Source: Luscinia megarhynchos
Taxonomy: Eukaryota > Chordata > Aves > Passeriformes > Turdidae
Assembly: GCA_034336665.1 (NCBI GenBank)
Contig: JAPFBE010000003.1
Coordinates: 33,640,360 to 33,704,359, forward strand
Direction of reading: 5' to 3'
DNA: 64,000 bases
In this document: positions 1-13,330 of the stretch, piece after piece
How positions within the stretch are numbered: position 1 is the stretch's first letter
How the letters are laid out: every line of letters starts with the position of its first letter
The notes under the pieces: model-generated
The model's database searches: none
What the model saw: only the letters and a program-made list of their open reading frames with translations
What the model was told of the DNA's origin: nothing
Position numbers and translations under genes: made by a program

Positions 1-1794
1 CATGAACAATCTTGTCACCCAAAATATACTTTCAGATTAAATTGAAATCCAAAGCTAGTATCTACAGTCTCCAATAAAAAGTGTAGCAACTGGTATCAGG
101 ATTATATTAGTACAAGTACTTGTTAATGGCATCATGCCCATCTACTGTATCTTGACACATAGAATGAGAATGAGACAAAAAAAAAAAGCCCCACGTGAGA
201 AAATACAAGCGAGCTAAAACAACTTCTTCTTGAATTACGAGGGTTGTAAAATTATTTTTAAAAATTCTTGTGAAAAAAGAACCAAACTGAAATATTTGGC
301 CTAGTAAGTGAATTCAAGCACACTGTTGACAGAATCTAATTTATATTTACAGAATTTAAGATTTTACTCTACTTGCTGCAAAAAAGAAAGGGGGCCTGAA
401 GCATCCTAAATCCTAAAGCAGGGTCTTACATTAGTTTATGCCACTTGGAACACTTGCAAGGGCAAGACCAACATATTTTACACATGGAGCAAGGGAGAAA
501 CAGGTACTCAGAGGGAGCTCCTTGGCTCAGGGGAAAGTGCACACACTCAGAGGTGTTATCCCAGCCCTGAGCACGCTCCAGTGCCAAACCACATCCATTC
601 AAACCATTCCCAGTACCTTCTCAAAGAGCCAGCTTTTGTTTCCTGACTGTGCATAGAGATGAGGAAGGCCATTGGGTAACTTCAGTCACCTACAGGAGAG
701 CAACTGGTTTTCCAAATTCCTCCCCAAGTTACATAACTTTGCACCTCTAACAGCTAAAATAAATAAATAAAAGCATGGGGAATCACATCTACACTGTAGC
801 TGTTCATTTGTATGCTTTTGCTTCAGTTTCTGTCATGAGACAACACTGAAGATCCTAACAGTGGCCAACAGCACTGGAAAAATTCTCTCACTTTTAGAGC
901 CTCCCACGAGATAAAGAGGATTATGCCTCGTTCATTGTACAAAACATTGTTTGGAAACTACTGGAGGTCCTGCTGTACAGAGTGAAGTCTCCAAACAGTG
1001 TATCAAACACTACATCTCTCCATCTTTCTGAAACTGTGTGTGAACTAAGTGCATTTGAAAAGGGCATGGATTGCATTTTCTAAAGTGATTCTTATCTCCT
1101 CCTGTTGGTTTGCTGATCAGCCCCATTTGTACCATGAACTTAGTAGGTGCCCTACACTTCTCCTGAATTTCACATTCAATAAAGGGGACAGGTCATTAGT
1201 GCTGTCAGTCACCAGTACATCTTGCTCTCTAGAACTGAAAAGCACATTGGGTTTGCTGTCTGTTTCCCAGAATTCAGAAATGCAGGAAGGATAGGCTTTG
1301 GAACATAATGGAAAATTTCCTTGTATTAACTAACAGTAAAAAGAGACACCCTGAAGGCCTTGTCTTTCTTCATTAAATTCATAAAAAGCTGTATAATTAC
1401 AAAGCTTGTGACATGCTAATTTTCCACATAACTTTCACACTTTATCAGCCCTAAAATATATCTGAAGTGGCAGCACTGATACACAGATCAGGTGCCAGCC
1501 CACATACCCTGCTCTAGATAACGTGACCCGCAGAAGTGTGGTGCAGTCTGCAAACAACTAAGAAATACCACCACTAAGGAGAAATGCTCTGTCTGGGTTA
1601 CTCAATGAGTGCTGACAGGAGAGGCATTAAAGCAGAGCATTAAAAGGCTGCAAGAATTGCAGATTTGACCCTGCTAGGCAGAAATGTGCCTTAATAATTT
1701 AATTAATGATAAATAGAACTCCCTAAAAATCACATGAACTTATTAGTAAACAATCTCACAAAGTTACATTTCATTAATAGCCATTAAAAAAAAT
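1..1794. other. Unique AT-rich noncoding DNA, no gene seen
   Basis: I see no exon, RNA gene or dispersed repeat in this stretch. Open frames of 72 aa (438-656) and 81 aa (1049-1294) show no domain, composition bias or splice context and fit chance frames in AT-rich DNA. Short A runs (about 178-188) are the only simple sequence. It may be intergenic or intronic; nothing in the sequence decides between these. Confidence 0.6.
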
Positions 1795-2245
1795 CCACAA
1801 ATGGTGCCCATTGGAAGGATAATGTTTTTCCCTCTCTCTGAGAACATATGTTTGTAAACCGTGTAACTGGGCCCCGAGTAATTTCGGAGTGAGTAATTTC
1901 CGAACGTGCAATTACAAATGGCTAAAGTGCAATAGCTCCCCGAAGCATCATCACAATTTCTGCAGTGAGTGTTTAATTGTAGCCAGACTTTGTAACCTTA
2001 CCATGGCCTGTGTCCCTGCCATAACCCTAGGCCTAAGCTCCACTCTTCAACATATGGGAAAATTTTTCAAGCTGATTGCTCCAATCTGATTAGGGGAAGT
2101 TATGTAGCTGCCATTTATTCAGAGTCTTGTTACCACACTCTAACAGCTGCTTTGTAAAAGACTCCCATTAAGGCCATTTTCTGCCTACTCCAATTCCAGC
2201 ACGCTTGTCAAAGTAATTGTGATTGCACTGATTGTTCTGAGGGTG
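1795..2245. promoter_or_regulatory. Candidate conserved noncoding element
   Basis: This block keeps several CpGs in an otherwise CpG-poor neighbourhood and has dense homeodomain-type TAATT/ATTA cores. Two near-identical 12-mers reading GAGTAATTTC(G/C)G sit at 1876-1887 and 1891-1902, 15 bp apart, which could be paired transcription-factor sites. No coding frame is convincing. That it is a conserved enhancer-like element is inference from composition only; a cross-species alignment is the deciding test. Confidence 0.35.
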
Positions 2246-5200
2246 TCAGGAATAAAAACAAAAAAATTAAAAATCTGTTTGAAACTGGGCTGGAAAAAGC
2301 AACTTTAATACAATGGTAAATTGGTTAGGAGAAATGCTTCCTGCCTCAGCCAGTTTTCCTGCCCTGAATCCATTGTAAATTCCCCAGTGCAGGAAAGCAC
2401 AGGTGTCTCCAGAACACTTTGAGAGAAGGAACTTATTCTGTACCAGGTGACTACTAAAACCCTTGCACAATTCCATTTATGACCATGGTCTTTGTCTCCA
2501 GTTGCCACTTTGGCAACCTAAAAAATTTCATGGGTTTTTCACTCCCAATTGTATTAATTGTGGGGTTGATAAGTTGCACGATAACTGAAATGTTGTGGCA
2601 GAACTGCAAAGCAAATTGAGAATAAATGGTTTTCCATCATGGTGACCATTCCCAAATAAAAATTAAAATAAAATAATTTTTTTTTTTTTCAAAAAAGGGT
2701 CAGGTGCTCAGGAGTGGATGTGTCTAAAAAGATGACAAGATCCACAGGTTTCACACTGACCAGAAGAAAGCCATCAGCCACACAGGATAAAGAATTTCTC
2801 AGTTTTTTCAGATATTTCATGAGGTTCAGCATTTTAAATTAAACACATAGTTAAAGGGGCTTGATCTCAGTTATCTTCTGATACAAATATGCAAATGACT
2901 GAGTGATTAATAGTTAAAAGTAGTCCAGGCTTTTCATCTGAAACAGCATCCACATAAATGTTTGTTGATCTCCTTGGATTTTCTTATGCTTATTTCAACA
3001 CAGATGCCTTTCCCCATTACATTTCAGATGCACTTTAGCTCTTAAACCACTGAAGAGTTTATCATTGCTTGGTTTCTAGAGACACAAGAATACCAAATTT
3101 TGGACATTCTTTCTTCCAGCTACATGCAAATCAACATTAACATGGTTAATGTACATATGTTCATATGTTTCAGTGGTTACTTCTCCATGCATCATCTAAA
3201 GGTTCAAATGAAAATAAAACAAACAAATTTTATTTAGAATCAAACCTACTTTAAGAAGCTTTCAGGCTAGTAACTGGCAATTATTACTATTACTTTATAT
3301 TCCAGATATCTGAATTTTGGAATTATGTGCTATATTCCACCTCTAATCGTAGTGGTTTGGCAGAGATTATTTTAATGTGATTTTTCTCTAAGTGAGAAGG
3401 TATTTTGCTCTTGCTTCATGTTGGGTCAAAAGTAAAATGTACAAATCTAATGAAAATTCTCTAACCGGACTTTTAATACAGCAAAACGTGTTTATGGTCG
3501 ACATAGGTTTGCTGACTTGCTCTGCCTGGACTGCAGGAAACGTTCAAAATTTTACTCCCAAAATCTAGTTACAGTTTAACCATGTCTAAGCAGTTTAATT
3601 TGAATTAAATCTATGGTTTTTTAAACCTCAGGTCCTCAGATTTTTCAAAGAATTAAAAAATATCTCTCCTTTACTGAGAAAGAACGACTTTTGTTATTCC
3701 TTGAAATAAAAACTTTTGAGAAGCTGACAACTGGAAAAGTCCTGGTTTAAGCTGTGAAATCAGTGCAGTTAAGTTATTTTTCCTTCTTTAGCTGGTGAAT
3801 CCAAATTCTGGGTATAGATCAGATAACAGCTAAAGGCTAAGATATCTGCATGTGAGGTCCTGTGCATCATACTTAAACAAAATACCTTAAAAGGCCCCTA
3901 ACCAAATTTTCTAAATCTTTAAATAGGTCATAATCTACAGTAAAAAGGTATCCTTGAAAAGGAGACTTTTGCTCTTTGATTAGTTATGAAAATTGTCTTT
4001 GGTATCCATGAGGAGTGATTGCATGTGTTCTCTATTATGTCTGGCTTTCCAGGGGTCAGCAGCACAAAAGTTTATTTGGTGAGTTGTCCATGTTCCATGT
4101 TCCATGACAACTTGTCTGAAGGGGTCACGTTCTTGGACAGAGAATATTTCACTTTCAGGCTATTTTTTATTAGTTCCTGGTGGCTAATAAGGCTTTTCAG
4201 ATGTGACTGAGCCTTACTGTGTAAAATAAAGGGGTTAGTTATTCCAGCAAAAGATGCTGGCAAGGTGAATATAGGATCTTTCTGCCATCACTGCAGACAA
4301 GTCATGCTCTCCAGAATCCCTTGTGTCTCATCAGCTTATCACAGCAGGACTTTCACAAGTTTATTTCTAGCTGTTTTTCTGATGATATGTATTAGAGGAA
4401 AGGACAGTTTGGCATTGCAGAGGCAAAAGGAGAAGACAGACAAATAATTTAATGCCATTAATTTTACCTCATGATCTCTTGGCAGAAGATACTTCTATGA
4501 AGTAATTTTTGGAGTTGAGGCAGAGTCTGAACATTTTTAGCTTGAAAATGGTGGTGAATAGATTTTTATTTCTGTCCAGAGTTAGAAATGGTTTAACCAA
4601 GGCAACATGTTCACTGATAGCCTAAGGGCCCAGTCCAAGGACAGCACATAGAAACATTACCTCTGAGAAACTTAAAAAACAAAATTCAACTACAAAGGTT
4701 TAAGTAATTGTATGGGAAACTTGCCTTCCAAAGAAATTGATATATCCTATGGCTGCAACTGTTTTGAATTTTATAATAATGTCTCCCTCCGTTTCCATTA
4801 AAATGTTAATTTTATGATGTCTTCTTGTAGGTCTCTGTTTGTTCTGAGTCCATGTGAGTTAGCTGTTGGTTAGACTTCTCTGGGCAATCTTGTTTTTCCT
4901 AGAATTCTGTTGATGGGATTTTTTTTTTCCAAATGCTTGGTTTTTTCTGGGACAAGAGACTGGGTGGCCAGGCTTCTTAATGGTGGTGAAGTAGAGGTGT
5001 AACACCTTCTGAGAGAGTGGCAAAATTGTCCAAATCCCCACTGCTTTATAGGGATTAATTTAATGAGAGCTGTCAGTGAACATGGGAGGTGTGAGAGAAG
5101 TCCAAGGTGTTACAAGTGCTCTTGAAACCAGGCTCTGGCTTCATACCTGCCAACATTTCAAATGTTAAAAGTGGTAGACTTGGCAGATAGGCTGAGTCTG

Positions 5201-8200
5201 GTTCTTATGGCTGCCTGCTCCTGCAGAGCCTCCTGCTCCCTCTCTCCATGCCACTGGAGAGGCCAGCAGCATCTTGTTCTTGCAGGCTGGCTTTCCCTCC
5301 TGAAAAGCTGGGCACTCCCTGCTTGAGTCCTCCTGCAGCTGTTGTTAGAAAAGGCAAGACCTCACTGATCCTCTGAGCAGGGTATCCTGCAAGATATCCT
5401 GTGCCTGTCTTTTAACAGCAGTAGAAATTTTGCAAAATGAGCATGTTGGACCAGAAGTCTAGTGTTGGCAGGTATATTTCTAGGGCATAAAGAGGAAAAG
5501 TGGTCAAAGCAGTGGAAAGATGGATTTTGAAGGCAAGTATTTAACAGAAGCATTATTAAGTTATTTAGCAAAGAGGAGTGGTGAATATGCTAGACATTGC
5601 AGGAAAAGATCTTTTAGGCATGAGGCAAAGTAGGACAAAAGGTGAAATTGATTTTAGACTTAAAAATATTAAATGAGATTAGAAAAGCAAATAATTTTCT
5701 CTTTGGTGGATAGATCTTTTTGGAAATCTATAGGTGCTGTGTGAAAAAGAAAATGGGCAAACTTGTGCCCTAGGTCCATCCACTTGGGATTTATACTGAG
5801 TTTTGTAGACAAATAATCCAAGTATACCCAGGATGCATTAATTTCCTGTGTTGTCACTGTGAAATATATCTCAGCAAGCTCAGTGCAACCAGCATGAATG
5901 TGAGATGTCAAGAAGGTTTATACAGCAGATGACCACATCTCTGGGATTTTCAAGAGCTTGGAAACTCAGTATATTCAGAAACTGAGCAAATGACCAAATT
6001 CCTTTTGACTCCACAGGAAGCCAGCAGCAAAATGTGTAAGGGGAGGTAAATGACTCACAGAAGTGAAAATCTATGGCCAGGAGTGTCAGAGTTGGCTGTT
6101 ATGGGATTTACTCAAAAAACCCAAACCCACCAAAGGAAAGTTCATGGAGGCTGCACCTGGCCTGTGTCTATTGTGGCTGTGGCAATGGAAGTCAATAAGC
6201 AAACTCCTAACCTCCAGGTATCTGAATCTCTCTCAGCAACGCTCTTATTTTGACCTCAAAAATTAATCTAATGATGAACCACACAAACAAATATTGGCCA
6301 GACCATTCAGTCATTTCTCTCTTCAGAGACAGTAATGTTAGGTACTGCTTCTCTAGTTACTCAAAGCTGAGCTTCTCTTCCTTCAGGCAATCATATTTTT
6401 TCCTCGCTGCACTGCTGATCTGGTTAGCCCTTAGTGCTCTGTGTATGCTGCCCACACTCACTGCATTTACCTCCAGAGATGGGAGTGTGTGTGGTGGGAA
6501 AGGACAGGATCCTTCTGAGGTGGAGGAATTATCCAGTTGCTTTGTCCCTTGAGGAGCTGTAGACTGTGGAAAGAGAAAGAGGACTGCTGGTACTGGACTT
6601 TAAAAAATAGAACTAAAACCCTGATAACTCATTCTGAGCTTGAAAATCTTAGTATTTCTTCCTGATGGGAGACACCTGGAAGGAGAGCCCAGAGAAGTCT
6701 GTGACTCCACGAGTAGGAGTAATTTCAGGTGTACAAAACATGCCTGGAGAGGGCATCAGAGGGAGGCAAGTCCTGAAAATCAGAGGGGGCTGGGAAGGCC
6801 AAGAGCAGAGTGGTGCTCAGCAAAACACCCTTTGACAAAATGTGTAGAGCACACCTGGCTGTATGGAGGAATCTCAGTGCCCCTGGTTGAGACTTCAGCA
6901 GGAGTTAACCAGTTCCTTGTGAATGGTTTAATCAACAGGTTATAATAAAAAAGGGAGCCTAAATCCTCACATGATTAAGAAAAAGTCACCTGAGGCTGTC
7001 TTCTTCAGAAAAATCCCAATCATTGCACTCTAAGAAGCGGTTCCAATTCCTGCATCTTCAACTCACACCTGCATTTCCAACACTGAGAAGTGACAATGGT
7101 TAGCCAGGTCATGCTGCTTCCTCCCTGGCTAACTCTGAGTCCTGGCATGATGAATGGACTGACTTTTGGTGGGTCCATGCTTAAACAGGATGCCTTGTGC
7201 CTCATTCTGCCAATTCTGCCATTCCTCTTCCATGTAAGGGCATAAACCCAGCAAGGAGACCACTCTGACAGACATACACAAAGTATTCCTAGTGTTAAAT
7301 TATTATGGGGATTTGTCTTATGGTGTCTTTGCTTGTTTTGGTATTTTTATGCTGGATATACCACGCAGGCAGGAGATTATGTCCTATCCACCTCCTCCCC
7401 AGTCAGTCAGGTGGAGAATTTTGTTGCAGCATGCCTGTCTGGTCTATGGGCTGAGGTTTCCTTTAATGCCAAGGGGAGTGCTGGACAACAGGATGGGAGG
7501 AGCACAGCTTGCTCCTATCCCTGTTTGGAATTGGGGTCTGCCAGAGGCATGCACCTGGAGCCAGGGAGCACCTCTGGGCTCAGCAGCACAGGCATTTTGT
7601 GTCAGGAAGGGCTTTGTGTCAGGAAGGGTTGCAGTGAGCAAGGCAGCCCCTGCCACGTAACTTCACTTCTTCCTTAATGGTGAGTGTTTGGCTTTGAAGC
7701 TCTAGTCTCCCCTGATCAGTTTACTCTATAAATTAATGTGTTAATTGTACACACAGTGTTGTCTATTAGGGAGGTGTGTGTTTGATAGCCTCCAGCTGTG
7801 AGTTTGCAGAGATCCTGTTGTAGAAATCATTACAAGGAGCAGTTTTCACAACCTTTTTAATGTACTCTTAAAAGTAACAGTTACAGGGGCTTTAACGTAT
7901 GCAGCTGAAAGATGTTTGGAGAGCAGCTCATTCAGCAGCTCCAGCATTAACTTGATGTTAGATCAGATTTCATGATGCCAAATTAGCCATACACCATGTA
8001 TCATCCCACTAACACCATAAGAGCTTCTCTTTCTCTTAAAAAAAAATTAAAAAATCAAAAAACCCCAACCATTTTTAAAGCTTGTACTTCAGAAATTCTT
8101 TTGTAACAGGTTCCATCTGTTCTTAATTTCTTTCCTAAACAGGCAGGCTAGAAAGCAAACCCTTTACTTACATTGCCTGCTTGTATGAGTCACGGCTCAC

Positions 8201-8997
8201 AAAAGTGTGCAGGCACTCTGATCCTGAGGCAGAGGCAAGTGCATGTTATATATTTACAACAAATCTCTTTGACCTCTCAAATGCAGCAGGCACTACTGTT
8301 GATATACCAAAATGTGTATCACACAGGCCACAACATAAATGTTTTTGCAATTTTTTTGTATTTTAATACTTTAGATTTTTAATTTGTCATCCGTCTCTCT
8401 TTGGGCATTCATTCTTAAACCTATACAAATAAGTAAATATGTTTGGTTCCTTTAATGATAGGAGCTGATATTGTGAATAGAGGTCTACTGTCCAAAACTA
8501 CAGTTTAACAATCTGTCAAATGAGTATTACAGAGGTGCTCCAAAGTGTTCAGACTTCATTGGGTTTGAAAGTCTACACAGACATTTACACCCACCACCAA
8601 AATATGCAACCTGAACAACAGATATTAATTGTCCCCACTAAAAGCAGATGTGGGGGACAACAAGCAGCTCAATACATGGTTAAAAACACCTGCATACTCA
8701 GCTGGACCTGTGTTCCAGTGGTTGGGGCTAGAAGAAATTTGTTGGGAAAGCAGAAAAAAAAAAATCAATTTTTCTTTCCCTTTTTCCATTAATTTTCTCT
8801 CTCCAAATCTGGAAAGGCTGGGGGTGGAGGGTGAGACCAGAGAGGAAGCAAAGCATTGGAAGGTGAGAAAATAATGCAGTGGAAGTTAAAGCAGCTTGAC
8901 CCAAGGAGACACTGACCTATGTAATGTAAATGGCAAAACTTGAAGAAAGAAATGGTTTGCAGACAAATAATTGGAGCAGGTTGACCTCGATACTGAA
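2246..8997. other. Unique noncoding DNA with minor simple repeats
   Basis: No recognisable exon or dispersed repeat is visible over this 6.7-kb stretch. It contains a T13 run (about 2677-2689) and two perfect octamer sites, ATGCAAAT, at 2889-2896 and 3124-3131, which are the POU-factor consensus but also occur by chance. There is a small hairpin near 4080-4106 (arms GTTGTC/GACAAC) and a 17-bp-period duplication at 7596-7628. Overlapping frames of 122 and 114 aa at 7292-7677 share the same GC-richer DNA in two frames and show no recognisable protein family. Confidence 0.55.
7596..7628. repeat. Short perfect tandem duplication, 17-bp period
   Basis: The 16-mer TTTGTGTCAGGAAGGG occurs at 7596-7611 and again at 7613-7628 with one intervening base. 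Two identical copies indicate a recent local slippage or duplication. No function is implied. Confidence 0.9.
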
Positions 8998-9041
8998 AGG
9001 GGAGGGGAGGAGAGGGAGAGAGAGAGAAAGAGGAAGAGAGA
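8998..9041. repeat. GA-rich purine tract
   Basis: The plus strand is almost pure purine here, moving from GGGGA repeats into a (GA)n core. Such tracts are common microsatellites and are often variable in length. No gene overlaps it. Confidence 0.85.
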
Positions 9042-10255
9042 AATGAAGACTTGTTTAATGTAAATCAAAAAAACTTCAGTATAAGCATTTACAGACAAGC
9101 TGGAGCCCAGAGAACGTACTTCTGTTGTCTAGCCCCAGAAAGTTTCAATATGCAATTTTCCCAAGTAATCTAAAGTGCTGCTTGTTTCAAGAAAAAAAGC
9201 CCCCACCTTTGCAAGGCTCTGCAATTTGCTATTTAAGTTGCATTGAGAAGTTTCATGTTGTAGGTCACAAGTGTGCTGCCCTATTTCACCAATCCTTTCC
9301 AACAGGCAGCCTGCTTAATGCATGCTGCTATCAGGCTTTTCCTGCATTTACTGGGGGCCTTCGCTCACGTAGCAATACAGTAGGTTCTAAAATGCTTGGA
9401 AAATAAGACAAAGATTAAGATTAAACAAAACATTTTTCTTGGTGATAAATTTAAGCAAATTGAATCTAATTGCTCAATTTTATTCCAAGACAGAGTCTGT
9501 GCTGACCTTAGACTCAAGTATTCTTCCTGCCTTTTGCAAGCCTGAATACATGACATCATTTGGACAATTTGCACATATTTATACAATTTGTCATCATTCT
9601 GTCTTTACAGTCTGGAGAGTTACAGGATTTGCCTCTAGGCTTACTTTTCTCCCTGCACAAAATGCTTTATGAGAATCATATGCTTGCAATACTATTTTTA
9701 AAAACTGAAAAATTTAAGTAAACATTGGGAACCTACTTCATATTTAAAGCTGATATGAAGAAAATAAATTGTGAACAGAGTAACAGGGGCTGGAAAATTC
9801 TAAACCCAAGCACGTACTTGAGGCACAAGCATTTTTTTTTCCTTAGGCTACCTTTGACATGGGTATGTATGAACAGCATGGGCCAGGATAGTATTTCAGA
9901 AACGGGGCTGGCATTAAATGAATTTTTTTGTGCTTTCACCAAATGTAATTAACTTCTGCACCTTATTATCATATCATTCAGTTGTATGGATTATCAGGAA
10001 GATTAGGAAAGTGGTTGCTTGGCACAAACAACAAACTTAGATTCTTTCAAGATGAAGGAAGGGGAAAAGCACAGTGTAGACGAGAACCAAGAGTTTGCAA
10101 ATTAAATAGTTTATAGTTCAATACCTAGTAGTTGGAGCATGAAAATAAGTTGTCTGAATTTTTCAAGTGGGTACATGTATCAAGGAATAATTTAAAGGAA
10201 AAGTAGCATTAATTTTTTTAGGATTTAAGCCCTTAAATGGTGAGTTTTCACTGAA
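9042..10255. other. Unique AT-rich noncoding DNA, no gene seen
   Basis: Nothing beyond AT-rich single-copy-looking sequence can be supported. Short frames of 70-93 aa on both strands overlap each other without any recognisable family. The CR1 remnant begins immediately downstream. Confidence 0.55.
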
Positions 10256-10605
10256 TTATAGTATATCCTGAGCATGAAGGGATCCAAAAGGACCACCAAG
10301 TCCAACCCCAAGCCCTGTACAGGACCATCCCCAAGAATTCCACCACGTGTCCAGACACAGAGGGGTTTGAGCTCTGTCAGGCTGGTGCTGTGAACACTGC
10401 CCTGGGGACCCTGTTCCAGTGCCAGCCACCCTCTGGGGGAGGAACATTTTCCTAATACCCTCAACCTTTGTGACACAGCTTCAGGCCATTCCCTTGGGTC
10501 CTGTCACTGGTCATCAGAGAGAAGAGATCAGTGCCTGCCCCTCCCCTTCCCCTCAAAAGAATCCTGTAGATACGATGAAGTCTCCCCTCATTCTTTTCTT
10601 AGGTT
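10256..10605 (-). mobile_element. CR1 LINE 3'-end fragment, antisense
   Basis: The plus strand reads as the reverse complement of an avian CR1 3' untranslated region. It has the stretch around CACCAAGTCCAACCCC, then CTGGGGACCCTGTTCCAGTG, and a later block on keeping the first part of the message (near CCATTCCCTTGGGTCCTGTC). The ATTCTATG tail is degraded to a short AT-rich stretch at the low-coordinate end, so the element is old. It is 5'-truncated, as most CR1 copies are, and lacks all reverse-transcriptase sequence. CR1 assignment is confident; the subfamily is not assigned. Confidence 0.88.
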
Positions 10606-11999
10606 TGTCACATTCATCTCCTAGATTTCAAATTGGAAAGCTTTTTCTTGTTTGTGGTAATTGCTATTCCCACAGCAGTCTTCACAAGAATGGCAGAATG
10701 TGTTCTTGAGTGCGCTGAGATTCTCTTTTCCTAAAACAGTGATATCTGTGAACTTTAATTTACATGTAGACTATGTTTGGCTTTAATTTACATGTCTATG
10801 TTTAGCTTCTTATCAGGGCAAGACTTGAAAAGGTACCAATATTGTCTTATTTCTACTTATTTACTCCTGCATCCCACAATACAGATCAGAGGTGATCTAT
10901 ATAGCAAATTGTCGGAGTCACTACTTGAGAGTTTTACTAAATATGAGGTTGACAGAACTCAATTGCTTTTCTGTATTTTTTTTAATTCCTCAATCCTATA
11001 AAAGGATCCAGTACAATTTTTTTCCCAAAAGGTAAAAAAAAAAACCAAAAAAAACCAACAAAGAAAGGTGAATTTAAAAGAAGACAAAACTCTTTCTAAT
11101 TTCCCTAAAGTCATATTTTTCGACTTTGAATCAGCATTTTCTTATGAATTTCTCTTTATCGTTTTAAAATAGTTATACTTAATGCACAACTAAAAAAGAA
11201 TTTTCATCTCAGGTTGTATGAAATTTTTTGTTCAAATAACATTTTTTCAGCATTATGGCTTGACCATCAAATCAAGAAAATCTATAGTGTGTGCAGCTAG
11301 TAAGACCCTTCTTCCACAGTAAGAAACAGGCTTGGTCATTGATTTCAGCTAGCATAAAATGAAGTCCTAATCGATTCACACCAACAGCTTTTAACTTTCA
11401 GAGGGAACTCACATTTGAACAATAGACTGAAAGTGAGTGATCCATAAACCTGGTAAACAACACTTTATTGCTCTTGTAACTCAGTGGATGTGCACTGAGC
11501 TCTATAGACAAAAGCAAACCTTCTAAGTTATTATGGACAAATAGAGAGGAGAAAACCAGCAGACTCAGAAAGGTGAGGATGGATGAAGATGGTAACCATC
11601 ATTTGAAGTATATTTCCAGTGGGTAATTGGAAGCAGGGGTCAGACATTCTGGCTTCTTGAAACAATCACTTTTTTTAGGGAGTGAGAGGAATAAAGATGG
11701 AAGGCCTTAGTGAAAGCAGAAGTGGATGAAATCAGAAAGATAAACACAGAGCCTTGCTTTGGGAGCATGCATTTTGGGCCTAGTGATAGATGAAGGGAAA
11801 GAGGGATGGTAGGTGTATAAAGGACATGCAGGTTAGGCTGAAGAACTTTTTTCTGACCTTGTGCATGAAAACAAACCTGAAGAGATACCTTAAAAGTTCC
11901 TCGGGACTGAAGCCACACATCCTGAATTTTGCAGAAAGACTCAGTTAATTAAAACCTGCAAAACAAAACACAGCTATTTATTAATTAAATGGTCCTGTG
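10606..11999. other. Unique noncoding DNA with a small duplication and A/C tract
   Basis: No gene is recognised. The stretch holds a 28-bp tandem duplication (10753-10805) and a short A-rich tract containing AAAACC units (about 11034-11065). A 92-aa minus-strand frame at 11640-11918 has no recognisable family. Confidence 0.55.
10753..10805. repeat. Imperfect 28-bp tandem duplication
   Basis: The 15-mer CTTTAATTTACATGT starts at 10753 and again at 10781. Each is followed by CTATGTTT plus a diverged end; the second copy lacks three bases (AGA) present in the first. This is a local direct duplication of AT-rich DNA. Confidence 0.85.
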
Positions 12000-13330
12000 G
12001 GGTAACAAGCTGCTAATGCAGCTTGTGCAGACCCTGTGCCACTTGCTATTTGTGACAGCAGATCCTGCAGGCAGCGACGAGGCGAGGCTTTTGCCTGTGC
12101 TTACCTTTATTCACCGCCACTAAATCTTTGCACAATCGGGGTCTGAGCATCTGTCAATAAGTCCTGACCACACAGGCACATTGACTTATAATCTGATTTC
12201 TATTCAGTATGCACACAGGTTATCAATGCACATATTTGGTGCCCTTCATTAGTTTAGCGTGCTATCTTTAGAGAAAAGTCAATGGCCTGCCCATCTCAAT
12301 GGATACCCTAGAATAAATTTGTGAACTAACTACAAAAGAGTACATAAAACCAGATGAGGCATGACAGAATTAAAGTCTTTGAGTCAGAGGCTCAGCTGTG
12401 GCAAGCAGCCAGCTGTGCCACTGCCAGTTAGGCCGTGCGTATTACCATTACAATTATATCGAAGGGAAATGACTTCATGCACAGGGTATGGCTTGAATAT
12501 TAAAAATTCCTTCAGCGAAATGAAAGGCGCATTACAGTATGATAGAAAAAGAGTGCAAACATGTTTCATTTTATTTCAACACCAGGCTCCAGCAGATGCA
12601 CTGGTAAGCAAAGGAAATTGCTGGGTCTCAGTTTCATGTTCCAGGGCTTTACTGATTGGAGGACAGATTTACAGCACATGTAAGAAACAATTAGAATAGG
12701 GACTCCACCAACAACAAAGCGAGGGAATAAATTCCGATAATGAGACGGGAAAAGTACAAGGTAGGAATGATCTATGTGCTTGCATTCGAGGTATAAAATG
12801 TCAAAAAGCCCTGTGTCAGCATGGATTGCACTAGGCAACAGATGGTGTACAGATTACGCTCTCTCTCCTCCTCTTTCTCCCTGCGTCTCTCTCTTTTATA
12901 GGTTTCTTTCCAAAAAAACTACAGATTTCCCCCAAACACTTCGCTATTTATTGGCTGTCAACTGAATAACCATAAATGTTTGGTTGGAAGATTGTTGGGG
13001 AAAGAAAGACGGGAGGCAACAGACAGGACAAACTTCAAAGTTTTCCCAGTTACATTGCACAAAGAGGAGATCCACTCCTTACACTCTGAATAGTTGCTTT
13101 TGGTTAAATTGTTTAGGCTGAAATTTATTTTTTTTTCCTTCCCCATCCTGGACACAGTAATTGTCATGCAAAAAAGAAAGAGAGGTGCTTGCACAGTAAA
13201 GACTGCAGTGCTGAAATAATTTCTGACATCACTGCAATGAAATGGAGGTCAAAGGAACTTGTTGCTTCATCTTAGCATCTATTTACATTGCATAGCAGAG
13301 TTCCTGAATCATGGAAAGGTCTCATTTTGT
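12000..13330. promoter_or_regulatory. Candidate cluster of conserved noncoding elements
   Basis: This is the longest stretch in the window that looks constrained. It retains scattered CpGs (for example a CpG-containing stretch near 12075-12090 and others near 12428-12520) inside AT-rich DNA, has no dispersed repeats, and has many TAAT/ATTA and TGCAAA-like sites. Frames of 112 aa (12361-12699, plus) and 90 aa (12566-12838, minus) overlap in opposite directions and match no known protein, so coding use is unlikely. The enhancer interpretation is inference and needs alignment to other birds and mammals. Confidence 0.38.
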
